This document shows positions 28,085 through 38,390 of a stretch of 64,000 bases of DNA, one piece after another. Made by a program: the position numbers and the translations under genes. The notes beneath the pieces were generated by a model. It was not told the DNA's origin. It did not search any database and was given only the letters and a program-made list of their open reading frames with translations. The stretch is from Pseudomonas sp. LS44 (GTDB lineage Bacteria > Pseudomonadota > Gammaproteobacteria > Pseudomonadales > Pseudomonadaceae), in NCBI RefSeq assembly GCF_024730785.1, contig NZ_CP102830.1, forward strand, positions 434,001 to 498,000, given 5' to 3'. The stretch's first letter is position 1. Every line of letters starts with the position of its first letter.

Positions 28085-28220
28085 TGTCAGGGCAGGACTG
28101 CGGTTGTCGCCATGGGGGCTGTGTTGTCATGCGGGTACGTCGCTCTGCCAGGCGTCTGGCGTTAAGCCGCGGACGATCCTTTCGGGCGTTGTGGCTTTTG
28201 CCGCCCTACGCTATGCGGCC

Positions 28221-28841
28221 TCAGTGTCCCCAACGCCCCGGTGCGTAGGAAAACACCGGCAGCGACCAGCCGAAGCGGATCGCCGAGAGGCGCAGCAGCA
28301 GGCCAGCGCTGAAGGAGGCGAGCAGGTTGATGTCGTGGTCGACGCCGCGCTCGCGCAGCGCCAGATAGAGCAGGGCGATCAGCAGCGACACGCTGGCGTA
28401 CAGCTCGTGGCGCAGCACCTGCGGGGTGCGGTTGCAGAGGATGTCGCGGAGGATGCCACCGAAGATGCCGGTGATCAGTCCGGCCATCACCACTACCGGT
28501 TGGCTGTAGTTCAGCTCCAGGGCGACGTTGCAGCCAATCACCGTGAAGGCGATCAGGCCCACGGCGTCGAGTACCAGGAACAGCTGGCGCAGGTGGTGCA
28601 TGAAGCGCGCGAGCAGCATGGCGCAGAGGCCGGCGCCGATGGTCACGTAGATGTACTGTGGGTGTTGGGTCCAGCCGACCGGATAGTGGCCGAGCAGAAT
28701 GTCGCGCACGGTGCCGCCGCCGAGGGCGGTGAGGAAGGCGATCAGCGAGACGCCGAACAGGTCCATGTTGCGCCGCCCAGCGGCGAGCGCGCCGGACATG
28801 GCTTCGGCGCTGATGGCGATCAGATAGATATAGGTGAGCAC
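28221..28841 (-). CDS. TRIC/YicG (UPF0126) family membrane protein, probable glycine-linked transporter
   Basis: A 206-residue polytopic membrane protein with 6-7 helices and two repeats of the UPF0126/TRIC signature (LTALGGGTVRDILLG and GLITGIFGGILRDIL). Members are annotated as trimeric intracellular cation channel-like proteins. A tandem glycine riboswitch directly upstream suggests that the physiological substrate or signal is glycine; that is inference from regulation. The start is GTG at 28841 with AGGGA upstream. Confidence 0.88.
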   Translation of the reverse strand: MLTYIYLIAISAEAMSGALAAGRRNMDLFGVSLIAFLTALGGGTVRDILLGHYPVGWTQHPQYIYVTIGAGLCAMLLARFMHHLRQLFLVLDAVGLIAFTVIGCNVALELNYSQPVVVMAGLITGIFGGILRDILCNRTPQVLRHELYASVSLLIALLYLALRERGVDHDINLLASFSAGLLLRLSAIRFGWSLPVFSYAPGRWGH

Positions 28842-28864
28842 ACAGAGATCCCTGCGTTGTGCGC

Positions 28865-29043
28865 CCTCCCCCTGTCCTTGGTACCTGAGAGTTTACGCGG
28901 CGACCGGCCGCTTGCCCCTTCGGTGGGCCGCTCGCGGGCGGCCGCTCTCCAGTTGGCGATGATGTGAAGCCGCAGTAGGTTGGCCTGAGCGATTATGGGA
29001 GTTTGCGCCTTCGGCGGAGATGGCGGGCATCTCGCTCTCCTGC
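28865..29043 (-). ncRNA. tandem glycine riboswitch
   Basis: Two aptamers in series on the minus strand. Aptamer 1 (29043-28981) has GGAGAGCGAG, GCCGAAGGCGCAAACTC and CGCTCAGGC. Aptamer 2 (28952-28865) has GGAGAGCGGCC, CACCGAAGGGGCAAG, AAACTCTCAGGTACC and AGGACAGGGGGAG. These match the GGAGAG / CCGAAGGGGCAA / CTCAGG / AGGACAG landmarks of the gcvT element. It ends 24 bases before the GTG of the TRIC-like gene. Glycine riboswitches of this tandem type normally turn genes on when glycine is abundant. Confidence 0.93.
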
Positions 29044-29052
29044 GGGGAGCGG

Positions 29053-29058
29053 AGTATA
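29053..29058 (-). promoter_or_regulatory. -10 box (TATACT) for the glycine riboswitch transcript
   Basis: TATACT on the minus strand lies just upstream of aptamer 1, so transcription would begin a few bases before the first GGAGAG. The -35 region is weak. Confidence 0.5.
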
Positions 29059-29120
29059 CCGCACGGCGGCGGTGGGCTTGACGAGGTTTTTATGCCCGGC
29101 CCGCCAAGCCCTGAGCGAGC

Positions 29121-29531
29121 CTAGCGTCGGGCCGGCTCAGCCTTGGGCTTGAATGCGCAGTAGCCCGGCCGCGGGCCGATTTTCGGGTGATTGCGGCAGG
29201 TCTCCGGGCGCAAGTCGTAGATCGTACACAGGCGGCTCTTGCGATCCAGATACAGGCAGTCGTTGTTGCCCATGCGCACTAGCGTGTAGATCCCGGTTTT
29301 CTGGCTGAAGCGCTCGACGATGCCTTCTTTCATCAAGCGTTTGGCGATGTTCTTGGCCGGCTCGCTACGCTCGAACTCCTGAACCAGACCAATCCGCAGC
29401 AGATCGTTGAACTTCACTTCTACCGGCATGGTGCAGCAGGTGGAGTGGCAGCTGCTGCACATGGTTTTTTCGTATTTGATCCAGGTTTCGGTGCGATCGA
29501 GTTCGGCACCGATGATCAACAGGTTGTTCAT
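29121..29531 (-). CDS. YkgJ family cysteine-cluster protein
   Basis: A 136-residue protein with eight or more cysteines in the YkgJ pattern: CSSCHSTCC near residues 25-33, [22 protein letters not shown] at ~90-111 (three Cys), and a final CAF. The family binds zinc or Fe-S clusters; its role is unknown. I start at the ATG at 29531 ([15 protein letters not shown]); the 44-residue upstream extension is not conserved-looking. It is divergent from the esterase gene. Confidence 0.87.
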   Translation of the reverse strand: MNNLLIIGAELDRTETWIKYEKTMCSSCHSTCCTMPVEVKFNDLLRIGLVQEFERSEPAKNIAKRLMKEGIVERFSQKTGIYTLVRMGNNDCLYLDRKSRLCTIYDLRPETCRNHPKIGPRPGYCAFKPKAEPARR

Positions 29532-29741
29532 GGAATCCACGGCTGGAGGCGAATTGCGGGCGCGCATGATAGCGGCGTTGGCGAAATTGTGAACAATTTT
29601 CCGCCGAACCGCCGGCCGATACACATAAGTACTGACGAGGCATTCGCGCCTTTTTGGTGTCACCCGAATGGTTGGCGCCCGCTGGCTTCCCGGCTAAAGT
29701 CGTACTGGCGTCCCAATCCAATAACAAACATAAGGATTCGC

Positions 29742-31649
29742 ATGATGAAACGGACTCTGCGCGCGTTGGCGCCAGCCTGCCTGCTGACAATTATTTCCCC
29801 TGCGTTGTACGCCTCGCCCTACAGCTCATTGATCGTCTTTGGCGACAGCCTTAGCGATGCCGGGCAGTTTGCCGATTCGGGCGGCCCGGCCAACGCCACC
29901 CTACGCTTTACCAACCGGGTCGGGCCAACCTATCTGCCGGGACGTGGCGAGGTGACCAGTACGACCACGCCGATGCGTCTTGGGGCGCTGCTCGGTGTGG
30001 ACGGGCTGGGGCCATCCACTTCAGCGGTGCTCGCCCGCCAGGGCCTGGCCGACGGCAACAACTGGGCGGTGGGCGGCTATCGCACCGACCAGATTTTCGC
30101 CTCGATCACCCAGCCGGGGGGCTCGGCTACCGGTTTTCGAACCCGCGATGGCTATCTGGTCGACCTCGCCAATCGCGGCCTGAGCCTGGATCGCAACGCA
30201 TTGTTCTATGTGAACGGCGGTGGCAACGATTTTCTCCAAGGACGGGTCTTGAATACGGTCCAGGCGCAAGCCGCCGGGAACCGCCTCGCCGATAGCGTGC
30301 AGGCGTTGCAGGCGGCCGGCGCGCGTTACTTCGTGGTGTCGATGATGGGCAGTGTGGGCAATACCCCGGCGCTCTTTGGAACCCCGGCTGCGGGATTGCT
30401 CACCGGGTTGGTGAATGATCTGAATACTCAGCTGATCGGCCGCTTGAAGCAGATCGATGCGCAAATCATTCCGCTGAACGTGCCGGCGTTGTTCGGCGAA
30501 GTTCTCCAGAACCCCGCTGCTTATGGCTTCGATGCGACGCAGAATCTGCGTGGCACCTGCTTCAGTGGCTGTGCCAGGGTCAACCCGACCTGGGGCATCA
30601 CCAGTGCTACGCCGAACCCGGACCGCTTGCTGTTCAACGACAGCGTGCACCCGACCACCGCGGTGCAGCAGATCTTCGCGGACTACACCTATTCACTGCT
30701 GTCCGCGCCCTGGGAGCTGACCCTGCTGCCGGAAATGGCGCACGGCACCCTGCGCGCCCATCAGGATCAACTGCGCGCGCAATGGCAGGCCGACTGGGAG
30801 GCATGGCAAGCGGTCGGAGAGTGGCGGGCCTTCGTCAATGGCGGCGGCCAGCACCTCGATTTCGACGGTCAGGACGCCGGCGCCAGCGGTGATGGGACCG
30901 GCTACAACCTCAACCTCGGCGGCAGCTATCGACTCGACGATGCCTGGCGGGTTGGCGTGGCGGCGGGTTTGTATGGGCAGGAGCTGGAAGCCGGGCAAGC
31001 CGACTCCGACTACAACCTGCGCAGCTATCTAGGCACCGTCTTCGCCCAGTACCAGCAGAATCGCTGGTGGGGCGAGCTGGCCTTGACCGGCGGCTACCTG
31101 GACTACGACGACCTGAAGCGCAAATTCGCCTTGGGCATCACCACCCGCAGCGAAAAGGGTGACACCGACGGCTATCTCTGGGCGCTCGGCGGGCGTGCCG
31201 GTTACGACATCGCCCAGCCGGGCAGCGACTGGCATCTGAGTCCGTTCATCAGCGCCGACTATGCGCGAGTGGAGGTCGACGGTTATGCGGAGAATGGCGC
31301 TACGTCGACGTCGCTGCGCTTCGATGATCAGAAGCGCACCTCCAAGCGCTTGGGCGTTGGTCTGCAGGGCCGTCTGCAAGTGACACCGGCGACCGCGCTG
31401 TTCGCCGAAGTGGCGCAAGAGCGGGAGTTCGAGGATGACCCTAGCGATCTGCGCATGTCGCTGAACAGCCTCGATAGCCTCGACTTCACCCTGCAGGGCT
31501 ATACCCCGGACGATCAACTGCAGCGCGCCAGCATCGGCTTCAATCAGCAGCTCACCGCGGAGTTGGCGCTGCGCGGCGGCTACACCTTCGGCAAGACTGA
31601 CGATGACGAGCTGCAGGCGGTGAGCGTGGGGCTGTCGTTGGATTTCTGA
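29742..31649 (+). CDS. estA: GDSL esterase autotransporter EstA
   Basis: A 635-residue outer-membrane esterase. Signal peptide ~1-24. The GDSL passenger has nucleophile Ser36 ([11 protein letters not shown]), block-III Asn162 (GGGNDFLQG) and the Asp300/His303 pair (FNDSVHPTT). The C-terminal ~270 residues form the autotransporter beta-barrel, ending [12 protein letters not shown] with a terminal Phe. In P. aeruginosa EstA affects rhamnolipid production, motility and biofilm. A second ATG lies immediately after the first; either start is possible. Confidence 0.94.
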   Translation: MMKRTLRALAPACLLTIISPALYASPYSSLIVFGDSLSDAGQFADSGGPANATLRFTNRVGPTYLPGRGEVTSTTTPMRLGALLGVDGLGPSTSAVLARQGLADGNNWAVGGYRTDQIFASITQPGGSATGFRTRDGYLVDLANRGLSLDRNALFYVNGGGNDFLQGRVLNTVQAQAAGNRLADSVQALQAAGARYFVVSMMGSVGNTPALFGTPAAGLLTGLVNDLNTQLIGRLKQIDAQIIPLNVPALFGEVLQNPAAYGFDATQNLRGTCFSGCARVNPTWGITSATPNPDRLLFNDSVHPTTAVQQIFADYTYSLLSAPWELTLLPEMAHGTLRAHQDQLRAQWQADWEAWQAVGEWRAFVNGGGQHLDFDGQDAGASGDGTGYNLNLGGSYRLDDAWRVGVAAGLYGQELEAGQADSDYNLRSYLGTVFAQYQQNRWWGELALTGGYLDYDDLKRKFALGITTRSEKGDTDGYLWALGGRAGYDIAQPGSDWHLSPFISADYARVEVDGYAENGATSTSLRFDDQKRTSKRLGVGLQGRLQVTPATALFAEVAQEREFEDDPSDLRMSLNSLDSLDFTLQGYTPDDQLQRASIGFNQQLTAELALRGGYTFGKTDDDELQAVSVGLSLDF

Positions 31650-31783
31650 ACGCGCTCCCAAACGCACCACTCGGACGAGTGTCGAGGCCCTAAGCTTCGG
31701 CGCTCGTTTTGCGTTATTGGGCTCCAGTTCTTGAAACTTGCGGGATTCCTCCACCAAGCGACCGAACGGCAGTGCCGCAACAC

Positions 31784-31929
31784 CTAAGAGCTTGTCTCGG
31801 ATCTGCTGCGCGTCGGAAACACTGCGTTGAAAACGGCTTCGGAATGCTCATTTACAACTTGTAAACTCCGCTTCCTCAGCCGTTTTCGCCTTGTTTTTCT
31901 CTAGCTCGCGAGATCCGAAACAGGTTCTG
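31784..31929. mobile_element. MITE-like element, copy 1 (~146 bp)
   Basis: Ends are imperfect inverted repeats (TAAGAGCTTGTCTCGGATCT and the complement of AGATCCGAAACAGGTTCTGA). The interior holds a perfect-looking TTTACAACTTGTAAA palindrome and GAAAACGGCT/AGCCGTTTTC arms. It is a near copy, in inverted orientation, of 60248-60393. It has no open frame of its own. It lies downstream of estA. Confidence 0.7.
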
Positions 31930-32159
31930 AGTCCGGGCACCCGTCTGCGCGTGGTTGAGGTATCCGTTCCGGGGTGGAAACGTTAGGCTTACCGGCAGTG
32001 TTGTTGCTCGATGGTGGGCCTGTAGCCACGATGGCGCTGAGTTGCATGCGCCATGCTGCAAGGCCGCGTATGGGTCGAGCATTCTCCTTACTCCCCAGCC
32101 GAGGTCAGGAAGACTTTGCGTAACCCTCTCCGTGTTGTGGTGGCTTGGGAGTACCTGTC
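31930..32159. other. intergenic stretch upstream of the diguanylate cyclase
   Basis: About 230 bases with no supported gene. A GGGAGT ribosome-binding match at its right edge precedes the GTG at 32160. I see no clear promoter or hairpin. Confidence 0.4.
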
Positions 32160-33815
32160 GTGCTGAGCGCTTGCGTCGACTCCAGCTGGATGTTGAGTTT
32201 TCCGGTATTCGTCACGGGCTTGCTGTGCCTCGGCATCATGCTGTTGGGCTACTGGGTGTTGCATCAGCGCGGTTTTCCGGGGCGCGACAGTTTTGTGCTG
32301 CTGCACGTCGCGAGCGTGTGGTGGTTGCTGGCGGCGGGCGCCGAAATGGCCAGCCAGGCGGCGGGCTGCAAAGTGTTCTGGGCCAGCATGGCCTGGCCCG
32401 GCATCGTCGGGGTGCCGACCTTCTGGGCGGTGTTCCTCTGGCAGTACGTCAACAGCGTGCGCTCCGGTCTGGCCTGGCGCAGCATATTGGCGCTGAGCAT
32501 CGCGCCGCTGCTGATCTGGGCGCTGGCCATGACCAATGCCTGGCATGGCCTGCTCTATAGCGCCGGGACGGCACCGGTTAGCGCTGAGCCCGGCGCGGCG
32601 ATCCGCTACGAGCATGGTCTGCTGTTCTACACCGCGGCGATCTACGGCTACTTGCTGATGGTCTACTGCTTCATGTTGACCTTGCGTGCCGCGCTGGCCG
32701 CTCAGGGCGTGTATCGGCGTCATTACCTGGCCTTCGCCTTGGTTACCTGCATTCCGTGGGCCGCCAACCTCGGCTATGTGTTGTTCGATTGGACGCTATT
32801 CGGTTTCGATCCGACGCCCTTCAGCTTCGTTGTGACGTTGGTAGCGTTTGCCTGGCTGATTGTCGGGGTGCGCCTGTTCGATCTGCTGCCAGTGGCGCGC
32901 CATCTGCTTCTCGAAGAGTTATTCGATCCCGTTCTGGTGGTCGATCCGCAGTCGCGGGTCATCGAGGCCAACCCAGCCGCCTTGCAGCTAGCCGGTCTCG
33001 GGACGGATTGGCAGGGCCGACCATTGGGCGACTGGCCGGTGTTCGGTGCGGATGTGCTGGCGGTGCTGCAAGGCTCGACCAGCACTGAAGAGCAGCTGTT
33101 GGCGCTGGCGGGCTCGACGCGCTATTTCGAGTTGCGCATTCGCAATATCGAACGGGCGACTCGTACCGGTAGCTACATCCTCGGGCGCATGATTTATCTG
33201 CGCGACGTGACCCAGCGGCACCTCAGCGAACTCAAGTTGGCCGAGGCGCTGGCGGTCAGCGAGGAGCGCCTGCGGACGATTTCCCAACTACATGAGCAGT
33301 TGCAGGACCAGGCTCTGCGCGATCCGCTGACCAAACTCTACAACCGTCGTTATCTCGATGAGTTCTTTGCCCGCGAACTGGCGCGTTGCCAGCGCGAGTG
33401 CGTGCCGATTTCGCTGGCCTTGATCGACCTCGATCACTTCAAACGCCTCAACGACGAACACGGCCATCTGACCGGCGACGATGTGTTACGCGCGGTGGCC
33501 GCGCGCTTGGGCAGCAGTCTGCGTAGCTCCGATGCGGTATTTCGTATCGGCGGCGAGGAATTTCTCCTGATTCTGCCGGGCGCCGACTCGATCGAGGCGC
33601 ACAAGCGCATGTCGAGCATTTGCGAGGAACTGGCGAAAACCCCGGTGGAAACCCGTAGCGGCTTGCTGCGCGTGACCTTGTCGGCGGGCTTGTCGCACTG
33701 GCCGGCGCAAGGCCTGGCTCTCGACGTCCTGCTGCAAACCGCCGACGCCGCGCTGTACGAAGCCAAGCGCAGCGGACGCAACCAGGTGTGCGCGGCGATT
33801 CCGGCGAGCAGCTGA
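32160..33815 (+). CDS. 7TM-PAS-GGDEF diguanylate cyclase
   Basis: A 551-residue membrane protein that should make c-di-GMP. The N-terminal ~220 residues form a seven-helix sensor of the histidine-kinase N-terminal 7TM type. A PAS-like domain follows ([23 protein letters not shown]), then a short coiled coil and the GGDEF domain. The active site GGEEF is intact (464-468), and an inhibitory RxxD (Arg455-Asp458) lies five residues before it. The GTG at 32160 is favoured because GGGAGT sits eight bases upstream; ATG at 32190 is the alternative. The ligand is unknown. Confidence 0.92.
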   Translation: MLSACVDSSWMLSFPVFVTGLLCLGIMLLGYWVLHQRGFPGRDSFVLLHVASVWWLLAAGAEMASQAAGCKVFWASMAWPGIVGVPTFWAVFLWQYVNSVRSGLAWRSILALSIAPLLIWALAMTNAWHGLLYSAGTAPVSAEPGAAIRYEHGLLFYTAAIYGYLLMVYCFMLTLRAALAAQGVYRRHYLAFALVTCIPWAANLGYVLFDWTLFGFDPTPFSFVVTLVAFAWLIVGVRLFDLLPVARHLLLEELFDPVLVVDPQSRVIEANPAALQLAGLGTDWQGRPLGDWPVFGADVLAVLQGSTSTEEQLLALAGSTRYFELRIRNIERATRTGSYILGRMIYLRDVTQRHLSELKLAEALAVSEERLRTISQLHEQLQDQALRDPLTKLYNRRYLDEFFARELARCQRECVPISLALIDLDHFKRLNDEHGHLTGDDVLRAVAARLGSSLRSSDAVFRIGGEEFLLILPGADSIEAHKRMSSICEELAKTPVETRSGLLRVTLSAGLSHWPAQGLALDVLLQTADAALYEAKRSGRNQVCAAIPASS

Positions 33816-33904
33816 ACGGACGCCGCGCGCTTCGGTCAGACAGAAGCAATGCAACTCGACTCGCGCTAAACTGCGCGCGATTTTCTCTTCCTCCGGAGTC
33901 TCCC

Positions 33905-34915
33905 ATGTCCCGCGTTACCCTCAGCCGCTACCTGATCGAGCAGACCCGTAGCAACAACACTCCGGCCGATCTGCGCTTCCTTATCGAGGTAGTGGCGCGT
34001 GCGTGCAAAGAGATCAGCCACGCAGTGTCCAAGGGCGCGTTGGGCGGCGTACTCGGCAGCATGGGCACCGAAAACGTCCAGGGCGAAGTGCAGAAGAAGC
34101 TCGACGTGTTGTCCAACGAGATCCTTCTGGAAGCCAACGAATGGGGCGGCCACCTGGCCGGCATGGCCTCCGAAGAGATGGACAACGCCTACCAGATTCC
34201 CGGCAAGTACCCGAAAGGCGCCTACCTGTTGGTGTTCGACCCGCTGGACGGCTCCAGCAACATCGATGTCAACGTCTCGGTCGGCACCATCTTCTCGGTG
34301 CTGCGCTGCCCGAACGGCTGCGTCAGCCAGAACGACACCCTCGGCGAGGAAGCTTTCCTCCAGCCGGGCACCCAGCAGGTCGCCGCCGGCTATGCCATCT
34401 ACGGCCCGCAGACCATGCTGCTGCTGACCCTTGGCGACGGCGTCAAGGGCTTCACCCTCGACCGCGAGCTGGGCAGCTTCGTGCTCACTCACGACGACAT
34501 CCGCGTGCCGGAAACCACCGCCGAATTCGCCATCAACATGTCCAACCAGCGCCATTGGGAAGCTCCGGTGCAGCGTTATGTCGACGAACTGTTGGCTGGC
34601 AAGGACGGTCCGCTGGAGAAGAACTACAACATGCGCTGGATTGCCTCGATGGTGGCCGACGTGCATCGCATCCTCACCCGCGGCGGCATGTTCATGTACC
34701 CACGCGACAGCCGCGAGCCGAGCAAGCCCGGCAAGCTGCGCCTGATGTACGAAGCCAACCCGATGTCGTTCATCATCGAGCAGGCGGGCGGCGCGGCCAC
34801 TGATGGCCACCAGCGCATCCTCGATATCCAGCCGGAGTCCCTGCACCAGCGCGTGGCGGTGTTCCTCGGTTCGAAAGAAGAAGTCGAGCGCGCGACCCGT
34901 TATCACCAGGAATAA
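33905..34915 (+). CDS. fbp: class I fructose-1,6-bisphosphatase
   Basis: Gluconeogenic enzyme hydrolysing fructose 1,6-bisphosphate, 336 residues. Metal and substrate motifs are present: [22 protein letters not shown] around residues 110-131 (DPLDGSSN core), and [20 protein letters not shown] for the C-terminal substrate site. CCGGAG precedes the ATG. The gene just downstream (DUF924) begins four bases after the stop. Confidence 0.97.
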   Translation: MSRVTLSRYLIEQTRSNNTPADLRFLIEVVARACKEISHAVSKGALGGVLGSMGTENVQGEVQKKLDVLSNEILLEANEWGGHLAGMASEEMDNAYQIPGKYPKGAYLLVFDPLDGSSNIDVNVSVGTIFSVLRCPNGCVSQNDTLGEEAFLQPGTQQVAAGYAIYGPQTMLLLTLGDGVKGFTLDRELGSFVLTHDDIRVPETTAEFAINMSNQRHWEAPVQRYVDELLAGKDGPLEKNYNMRWIASMVADVHRILTRGGMFMYPRDSREPSKPGKLRLMYEANPMSFIIEQAGGAATDGHQRILDIQPESLHQRVAVFLGSKEEVERATRYHQE

Positions 34916-34918
34916 CCG

Positions 34919-35533
34919 GTGAGCGCTTGGCAGCCCTTGCTCGAATGGTGGTTCGGGGCGCCCGGCGTCGGCGCGACCCCGAGCGATCTCGAGGCGGCGG
35001 CCCAGCGCTACGGTCTGTGGTTCGGCAAACAGGACAGTCAGGATATGCAGGCGCGCGAGCGCTTCGCCGGACAGGTCGAACAGGCTCTGGCCGGCGAACT
35101 GAGCGAGTGGACTGCCGAGCCCGAAGGTTGGCTGGCGCTGATCCTGTTGCTCGATCAACTGCCGCGGATGATCTACCGCGATACGCCCCGTGCGTTCGCC
35201 GGCGATAGCCGCGCGCAAGCCCTGGTTTGCCAGGGGCTGGCGGAGGGTCGCGAAGCGGCGCTGACCCCGCTACGTCAGGTGTTCATCTATCTGGTGCTCG
35301 AGCACAGCGAAAACCTGGCAGTTCAGGAGCAGGCGGTTGCCCGCTTCCAGATCTTGCACGGTGCTGCACCGCTCGCCGAACGAGCGCTGTTCGGCGGTTT
35401 TCTCGACTATGCCGAGCAGCACCGCCGGGTGATTGCCCGCTTCGGTCGCTTTCCCCATCGCAACGCCATTCTCCAGCGCCCCTCGACCGATGCCGAGCTG
35501 AGTTTCCTGCAGGAACCTGGCTCGCGTTTTTGA
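34919..35533 (+). CDS. DUF924 family protein
   Basis: A 204-residue cytosolic protein of the DUF924 family, an all-helical TPR-like fold. Typical motifs are EWWFG at the start, ALILLLDQLPRMIYRDTPRAFAGD near residues 72-95 (LDQ-PR core), YLVLEHSE, and FPHRNAILQRPS-T near the end. The start is GTG, four bases after the fbp stop, so the two are probably one transcript. Function is unknown. Confidence 0.9.
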   Translation: MSAWQPLLEWWFGAPGVGATPSDLEAAAQRYGLWFGKQDSQDMQARERFAGQVEQALAGELSEWTAEPEGWLALILLLDQLPRMIYRDTPRAFAGDSRAQALVCQGLAEGREAALTPLRQVFIYLVLEHSENLAVQEQAVARFQILHGAAPLAERALFGGFLDYAEQHRRVIARFGRFPHRNAILQRPSTDAELSFLQEPGSRF

Positions 35534-35597
35534 CTCCAACGAGCTAACCCGCCAACCGGCTACGCTCAGGTTGTCGTCTATCCCCAAGGAGTTCTCC

Positions 35598-35852
35598 ATG
35601 TCTCTGCGTCATTTCGCGCTGCTATCGTTTTGCGTGCTGTTGGCCGCCTGCAACAAGCTCAATCAGGAAAATTATTCCAAGCTCAACGCCGGGATGACCA
35701 AGGCGGAAGTCGAGAAACTCCTCGGCAGCCCCACCGAATGCTCCGGCGCTGTGGGGCTGACCAGCTGTACCTGGGGCGACCAGGAGGCCTTAATCAGCAT
35801 TCAGTACGCGGGAGACAAGGTGCTGATGTTCTCCGGAAAAGGCCTCAAGTAA
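35598..35852 (+). CDS. small lipoprotein, SmpA/OmlA-like (DUF3862)
   Basis: An 84-residue lipoprotein precursor. Signal peptide with lipobox LLAAC (Cys17), then the NAGMTKAEVEKLLGSPTEC segment typical of the BamE/SmpA-like fold, with two more cysteines (ECSGAVGLTSC) that may form a disulfide. The ATG at 35598 has AAGGAG upstream; an in-frame start at 35571 is less likely. It is ten bases before the lipocalin gene, and both are lipoproteins, so they may be co-expressed. Confidence 0.85.
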   Translation: MSLRHFALLSFCVLLAACNKLNQENYSKLNAGMTKAEVEKLLGSPTECSGAVGLTSCTWGDQEALISIQYAGDKVLMFSGKGLK

Positions 35853-35862
35853 GGAATTGCAG

Positions 35863-36426
35863 ATGCGTAAATGGTTGATCTGTTGTGCCGTGCTGGCCCT
35901 TGGCGGCTGCGCCAACTCCGGTACCGGCACGGTCCCCCCGCAAACCGTCGACAAGGTCGACCTGCAGCGCTACCAAGGCACCTGGTACGAACTGGCGCGC
36001 CTGCCGATGTTCTTCCAGCGCGATTGCCTGCAGTCCGAAGCGCATTACCGCTTGCAGGACGATGGCAGCATCGGCGTGCTCAATCGCTGTCGCACTGCCG
36101 AAGGCAAATGGCAGGAAGCCAAAGGCCAGGCCGTGCCGCAGAAGCCGGGCGAAACCGACAAGTTGTGGGTGCGTTTCGACAACTGGTTTTCCAGCCTGGC
36201 TCCGGCCTTGGCCAAGGGCGATTACTGGGTGCTGTACCTGGATAAGGACTACCACACCGCCCTGGTCGGCAATCCCGACCATAGCTACCTGTGGCTGCTG
36301 TCGCGCACTCCCGAGGTACAGCCGGAGGTCCGGGCCAAACTGCTGAATGAAGCGAAGCGCCGTGGCTACACGATCGACAAGCTGATCTGGCGCACGCCGG
36401 ATGCGCAGCTCGGTAGCCGGAACTAA
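35863..36426 (+). CDS. blc: lipocalin family lipoprotein (Blc-like)
   Basis: A 187-residue outer-membrane lipocalin. Lipobox LGGC (Cys16), lipocalin block 1 RYQGTWYELARLPMFFQ (~40-56), then CLQSEAHYRL and DYWVLYLDKDYHTALVG, ending in the RRGYTIDKL motif seen in bacterial Blc. Members bind fatty acids or lysophospholipids and are often stress-induced. AAGGA precedes the ATG at 35863. A hairpin terminator follows. Confidence 0.92.
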   Translation: MRKWLICCAVLALGGCANSGTGTVPPQTVDKVDLQRYQGTWYELARLPMFFQRDCLQSEAHYRLQDDGSIGVLNRCRTAEGKWQEAKGQAVPQKPGETDKLWVRFDNWFSSLAPALAKGDYWVLYLDKDYHTALVGNPDHSYLWLLSRTPEVQPEVRAKLLNEAKRRGYTIDKLIWRTPDAQLGSRN

Positions 36427-36434
36427 CCTGGCGA

Positions 36435-36466
36435 GCAGGATGGCCAGTCGCAGCCATCCTGCGTTT
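36435..36466 (+). terminator. putative terminator after the lipocalin gene
   Basis: GCAGGATGGC / GCCATCCTGC arms around a CAGTCGCA-type loop followed by GTTT, 9 bases past the stop. The U-run is short. Confidence 0.6.
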
Positions 36467-36654
36467 CATCGAGTGCCGCGTTGCTTGCTGCATTCGCCGT
36501 TAGCTAGCCGTGCTGTCGTTCAGGCGGAATTGCCTGGCGCGTGCGGCGCACCACGAATGCCGGAATGCTCAAATCCCGTTTCATGGTTATGATGCCCCGA
36601 GGACATTTTCACGGGGCGCCCTGGCGCCGTACGTGCACATTTGGGGAATATGCT

Positions 36655-37626
36655 ATGCAGACTTTGTATCCGGAGATAAAGCCCTACGCGCGCCATGAGT
36701 TGGCCGTAGAGGCACCGCACGTCCTGTATGTGGACGAAAGCGGGTCGCCGGATGGCCTGCCGGTGGTATTCATCCATGGCGGCCCAGGGGCCGGCTGCGA
36801 TGCCTCCAGTCGCCGCTATTTCGACCCGACCCTGTACCGCATCATCACCTTCGACCAGCGTGGCTGCGGGCGCTCGACGCCGCATGCGAGCCTGGAGAAC
36901 AACACCACCTGGCATCTGGTCGCCGACCTCGAGCGCATCCGCGAACACCTGGGTATCGACAAATGGGTGCTGTTTGGCGGCTCCTGGGGTTCGACCCTGT
37001 CGCTGGCCTATGCACAGAGCCATCCGGAGCGGGTGCTGGCGCTGATCCTGCGCGGCATCTTCCTGTGCCGCCCGCAGGAAATTCAGTGGTTCTACCAGGA
37101 AGGCGCCAGCCGACTGTTCCCCGATTACTGGCAGGATTACCTGGCGCCGATTCCGACCGAAGAGCGCGGCGATCTGGTCAAGGCCTTCTACAAGCGCCTT
37201 ACCGGCGCCGATCAGATCGCCCAGATGCACGCCGCCAAGGCCTGGTCGACCTGGGAAGGGCGCACCGCCACCTTGCGCCCCAATCCGTTGGTGGTCGATC
37301 GCTTCAGCGAGCCGTCGCGGGCGCTGTCTATTGCTCGGATCGAGTGTCACTACTTCATCCACGACTCGTTTCTCGAATCCGATCAACTGATTCGCGACAT
37401 GCATAAGATTGCCCATCTGCCCGGCGTCATCGTGCATGGCCGCTACGACGTGGTCTGTCCGCTGGATAACGCCTGGGCGCTGCATCAGGCCTGGCCGAAC
37501 TGCGAGTTGCAGGTGATTCGCGACGCCGGCCACGCCGCCTCCGAGCCGGGCATCACCGACGCCCTGGTGCGCGCGACCAAGCAGATCGCCCACAAACTCC
37601 TCGATCTGGCGCCGGACGAAGCATGA
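36655..37626 (+). CDS. pip: proline iminopeptidase
   Basis: A 323-residue alpha/beta hydrolase that releases N-terminal proline. The oxyanion motif HGGPGAG (~41-47), nucleophile Ser110 in GGSWGS, acid Asp265 (GRYDVVCP) and His293 (AGHAASEPG) form the full triad. GGGGAA precedes the ATG at 36655; upstream in-frame extension is unlikely. The stop overlaps the dtd start by 4 bp, as in other Pseudomonas. Confidence 0.96.
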   Translation: MQTLYPEIKPYARHELAVEAPHVLYVDESGSPDGLPVVFIHGGPGAGCDASSRRYFDPTLYRIITFDQRGCGRSTPHASLENNTTWHLVADLERIREHLGIDKWVLFGGSWGSTLSLAYAQSHPERVLALILRGIFLCRPQEIQWFYQEGASRLFPDYWQDYLAPIPTEERGDLVKAFYKRLTGADQIAQMHAAKAWSTWEGRTATLRPNPLVVDRFSEPSRALSIARIECHYFIHDSFLESDQLIRDMHKIAHLPGVIVHGRYDVVCPLDNAWALHQAWPNCELQVIRDAGHAASEPGITDALVRATKQIAHKLLDLAPDEA

Positions 37627-38060
37627 AGGCGCTGATTCAGCGCGTGCGCAATGCGCGCGTGGACGTCGCCGGCGAATGCGTCGGCGCCATCAATCAGGGC
37701 CTGCTGGCGCTGGTCGGTGTGGAGCCGCAGGACACCCCGGCGAGCGTCGCCAAGCTGCTGCACAAGTTGCTCAATTACCGAGTGTTCAGCGATGCCGACG
37801 GCAAGATGAACTGCTCGCTGAAAGACATCGACGGCGGCCTGTTGCTGGTTTCCCAATTCACCCTCGCCGCCGACACCAAGAACGGCCTGCGCCCGAGCTT
37901 TTCCAGCGCCGCGCCACCGGCCCAGGGCGAGGCGTTGTTCGCGGCGCTGGTGGAATTGGCTCGTGCCCAGCACCGGCAAGTCGCCACCGGCCGATTTGGC
38001 GCCGACATGCAGGTCCAGCTGATCAACGATGGGCCGGTAACTTTTCTCCTCGAGGCGTGA
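37623..38060 (+). CDS. dtd: D-aminoacyl-tRNA deacylase Dtd
   Basis: A 145-residue homodimeric proof-reading enzyme that removes D-amino acids from tRNA. Characteristic motifs are [34 protein letters not shown] (SQFTLAAD core) and the cross-subunit NDGPVTF. The ATG overlaps the pip stop (ATGA). Confidence 0.97.
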   Translation: MKALIQRVRNARVDVAGECVGAINQGLLALVGVEPQDTPASVAKLLHKLLNYRVFSDADGKMNCSLKDIDGGLLLVSQFTLAADTKNGLRPSFSSAAPPAQGEALFAALVELARAQHRQVATGRFGADMQVQLINDGPVTFLLEA

Positions 38061-38100
38061 GTGGCGCGCCTCGTGGCGCTTCTCGGCCATCCTGCGTGTT

Positions 38101-38202
38101 AGTCCCCTCTCCCATTCATGGGAGAGGGCTAGGGAGAGGGTGGCTCGGCTGGCGCAGCCCTCTCCCCCGGCCCCTCTCCCGCAAGCGGGAGAGGGGAGCA
38201 AA
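38101..38202. repeat. CCCTCTCCC-type palindromic repeat, second copy
   Basis: CCCCTCTCCCATTCATGGGAG followed by a second arm set CCCCTCTCCCGC / GCGGGAGAGGGG. Same family as 11500-11616. It lies right after the ureB fossil on the minus strand. Confidence 0.65.
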
Positions 38203-38208
38203 CCCTCC

Positions 38209-38358
38209 TCACAACTCGCCCATCACCCATCCGGCTAAGCCGTATACCCGGCGCAGGCCGGCCAGTTCGACCTCGCGGCTCTGTCCCGGCTCGAAGCGTA
38301 CCGTAGTGACGGCCTGGATGATCAGGCGCATGCCGCGCGTACTCGGTCGATCAAGGCT
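38209..38358 (-). pseudogene. ureB: decayed urease beta subunit (ureB) fragment
   Basis: Reading the minus strand, an open segment gives [11 protein letters not shown], then [14 protein letters not shown], then LRRVYG and VMGEL followed by TGA at 38211-38209. This matches the C-terminal half of UreB, with about three residues missing between EVEL and AGLRR. There is no start region, no ureA or ureC nearby, and repeats bound it on both sides. I read it as a relic left by loss or rearrangement of a urease locus. Confidence 0.7.
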
Positions 38359-38390
38359 CGATGGGTATCGCTGTGCTCAACCCATCGAGC
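38356..38390. repeat. short inverted repeat bordering the ureB fragment
   Basis: GCTCGATGGG and CCCATCGAGC form 10-base perfect arms with a 15-base loop. It marks the upstream edge of the ureB homology. Confidence 0.5.

Noticed and set aside
28077..28967. 296-codon plus-strand open frame
   Set aside because: Antisense to the TRIC/YicG gene and the glycine riboswitch, both strongly supported on the minus strand.
33866..35218. 450-codon minus-strand open frame opposite fbp
   Set aside because: Shadow of fructose-1,6-bisphosphatase and the DUF924 gene; no supporting features.
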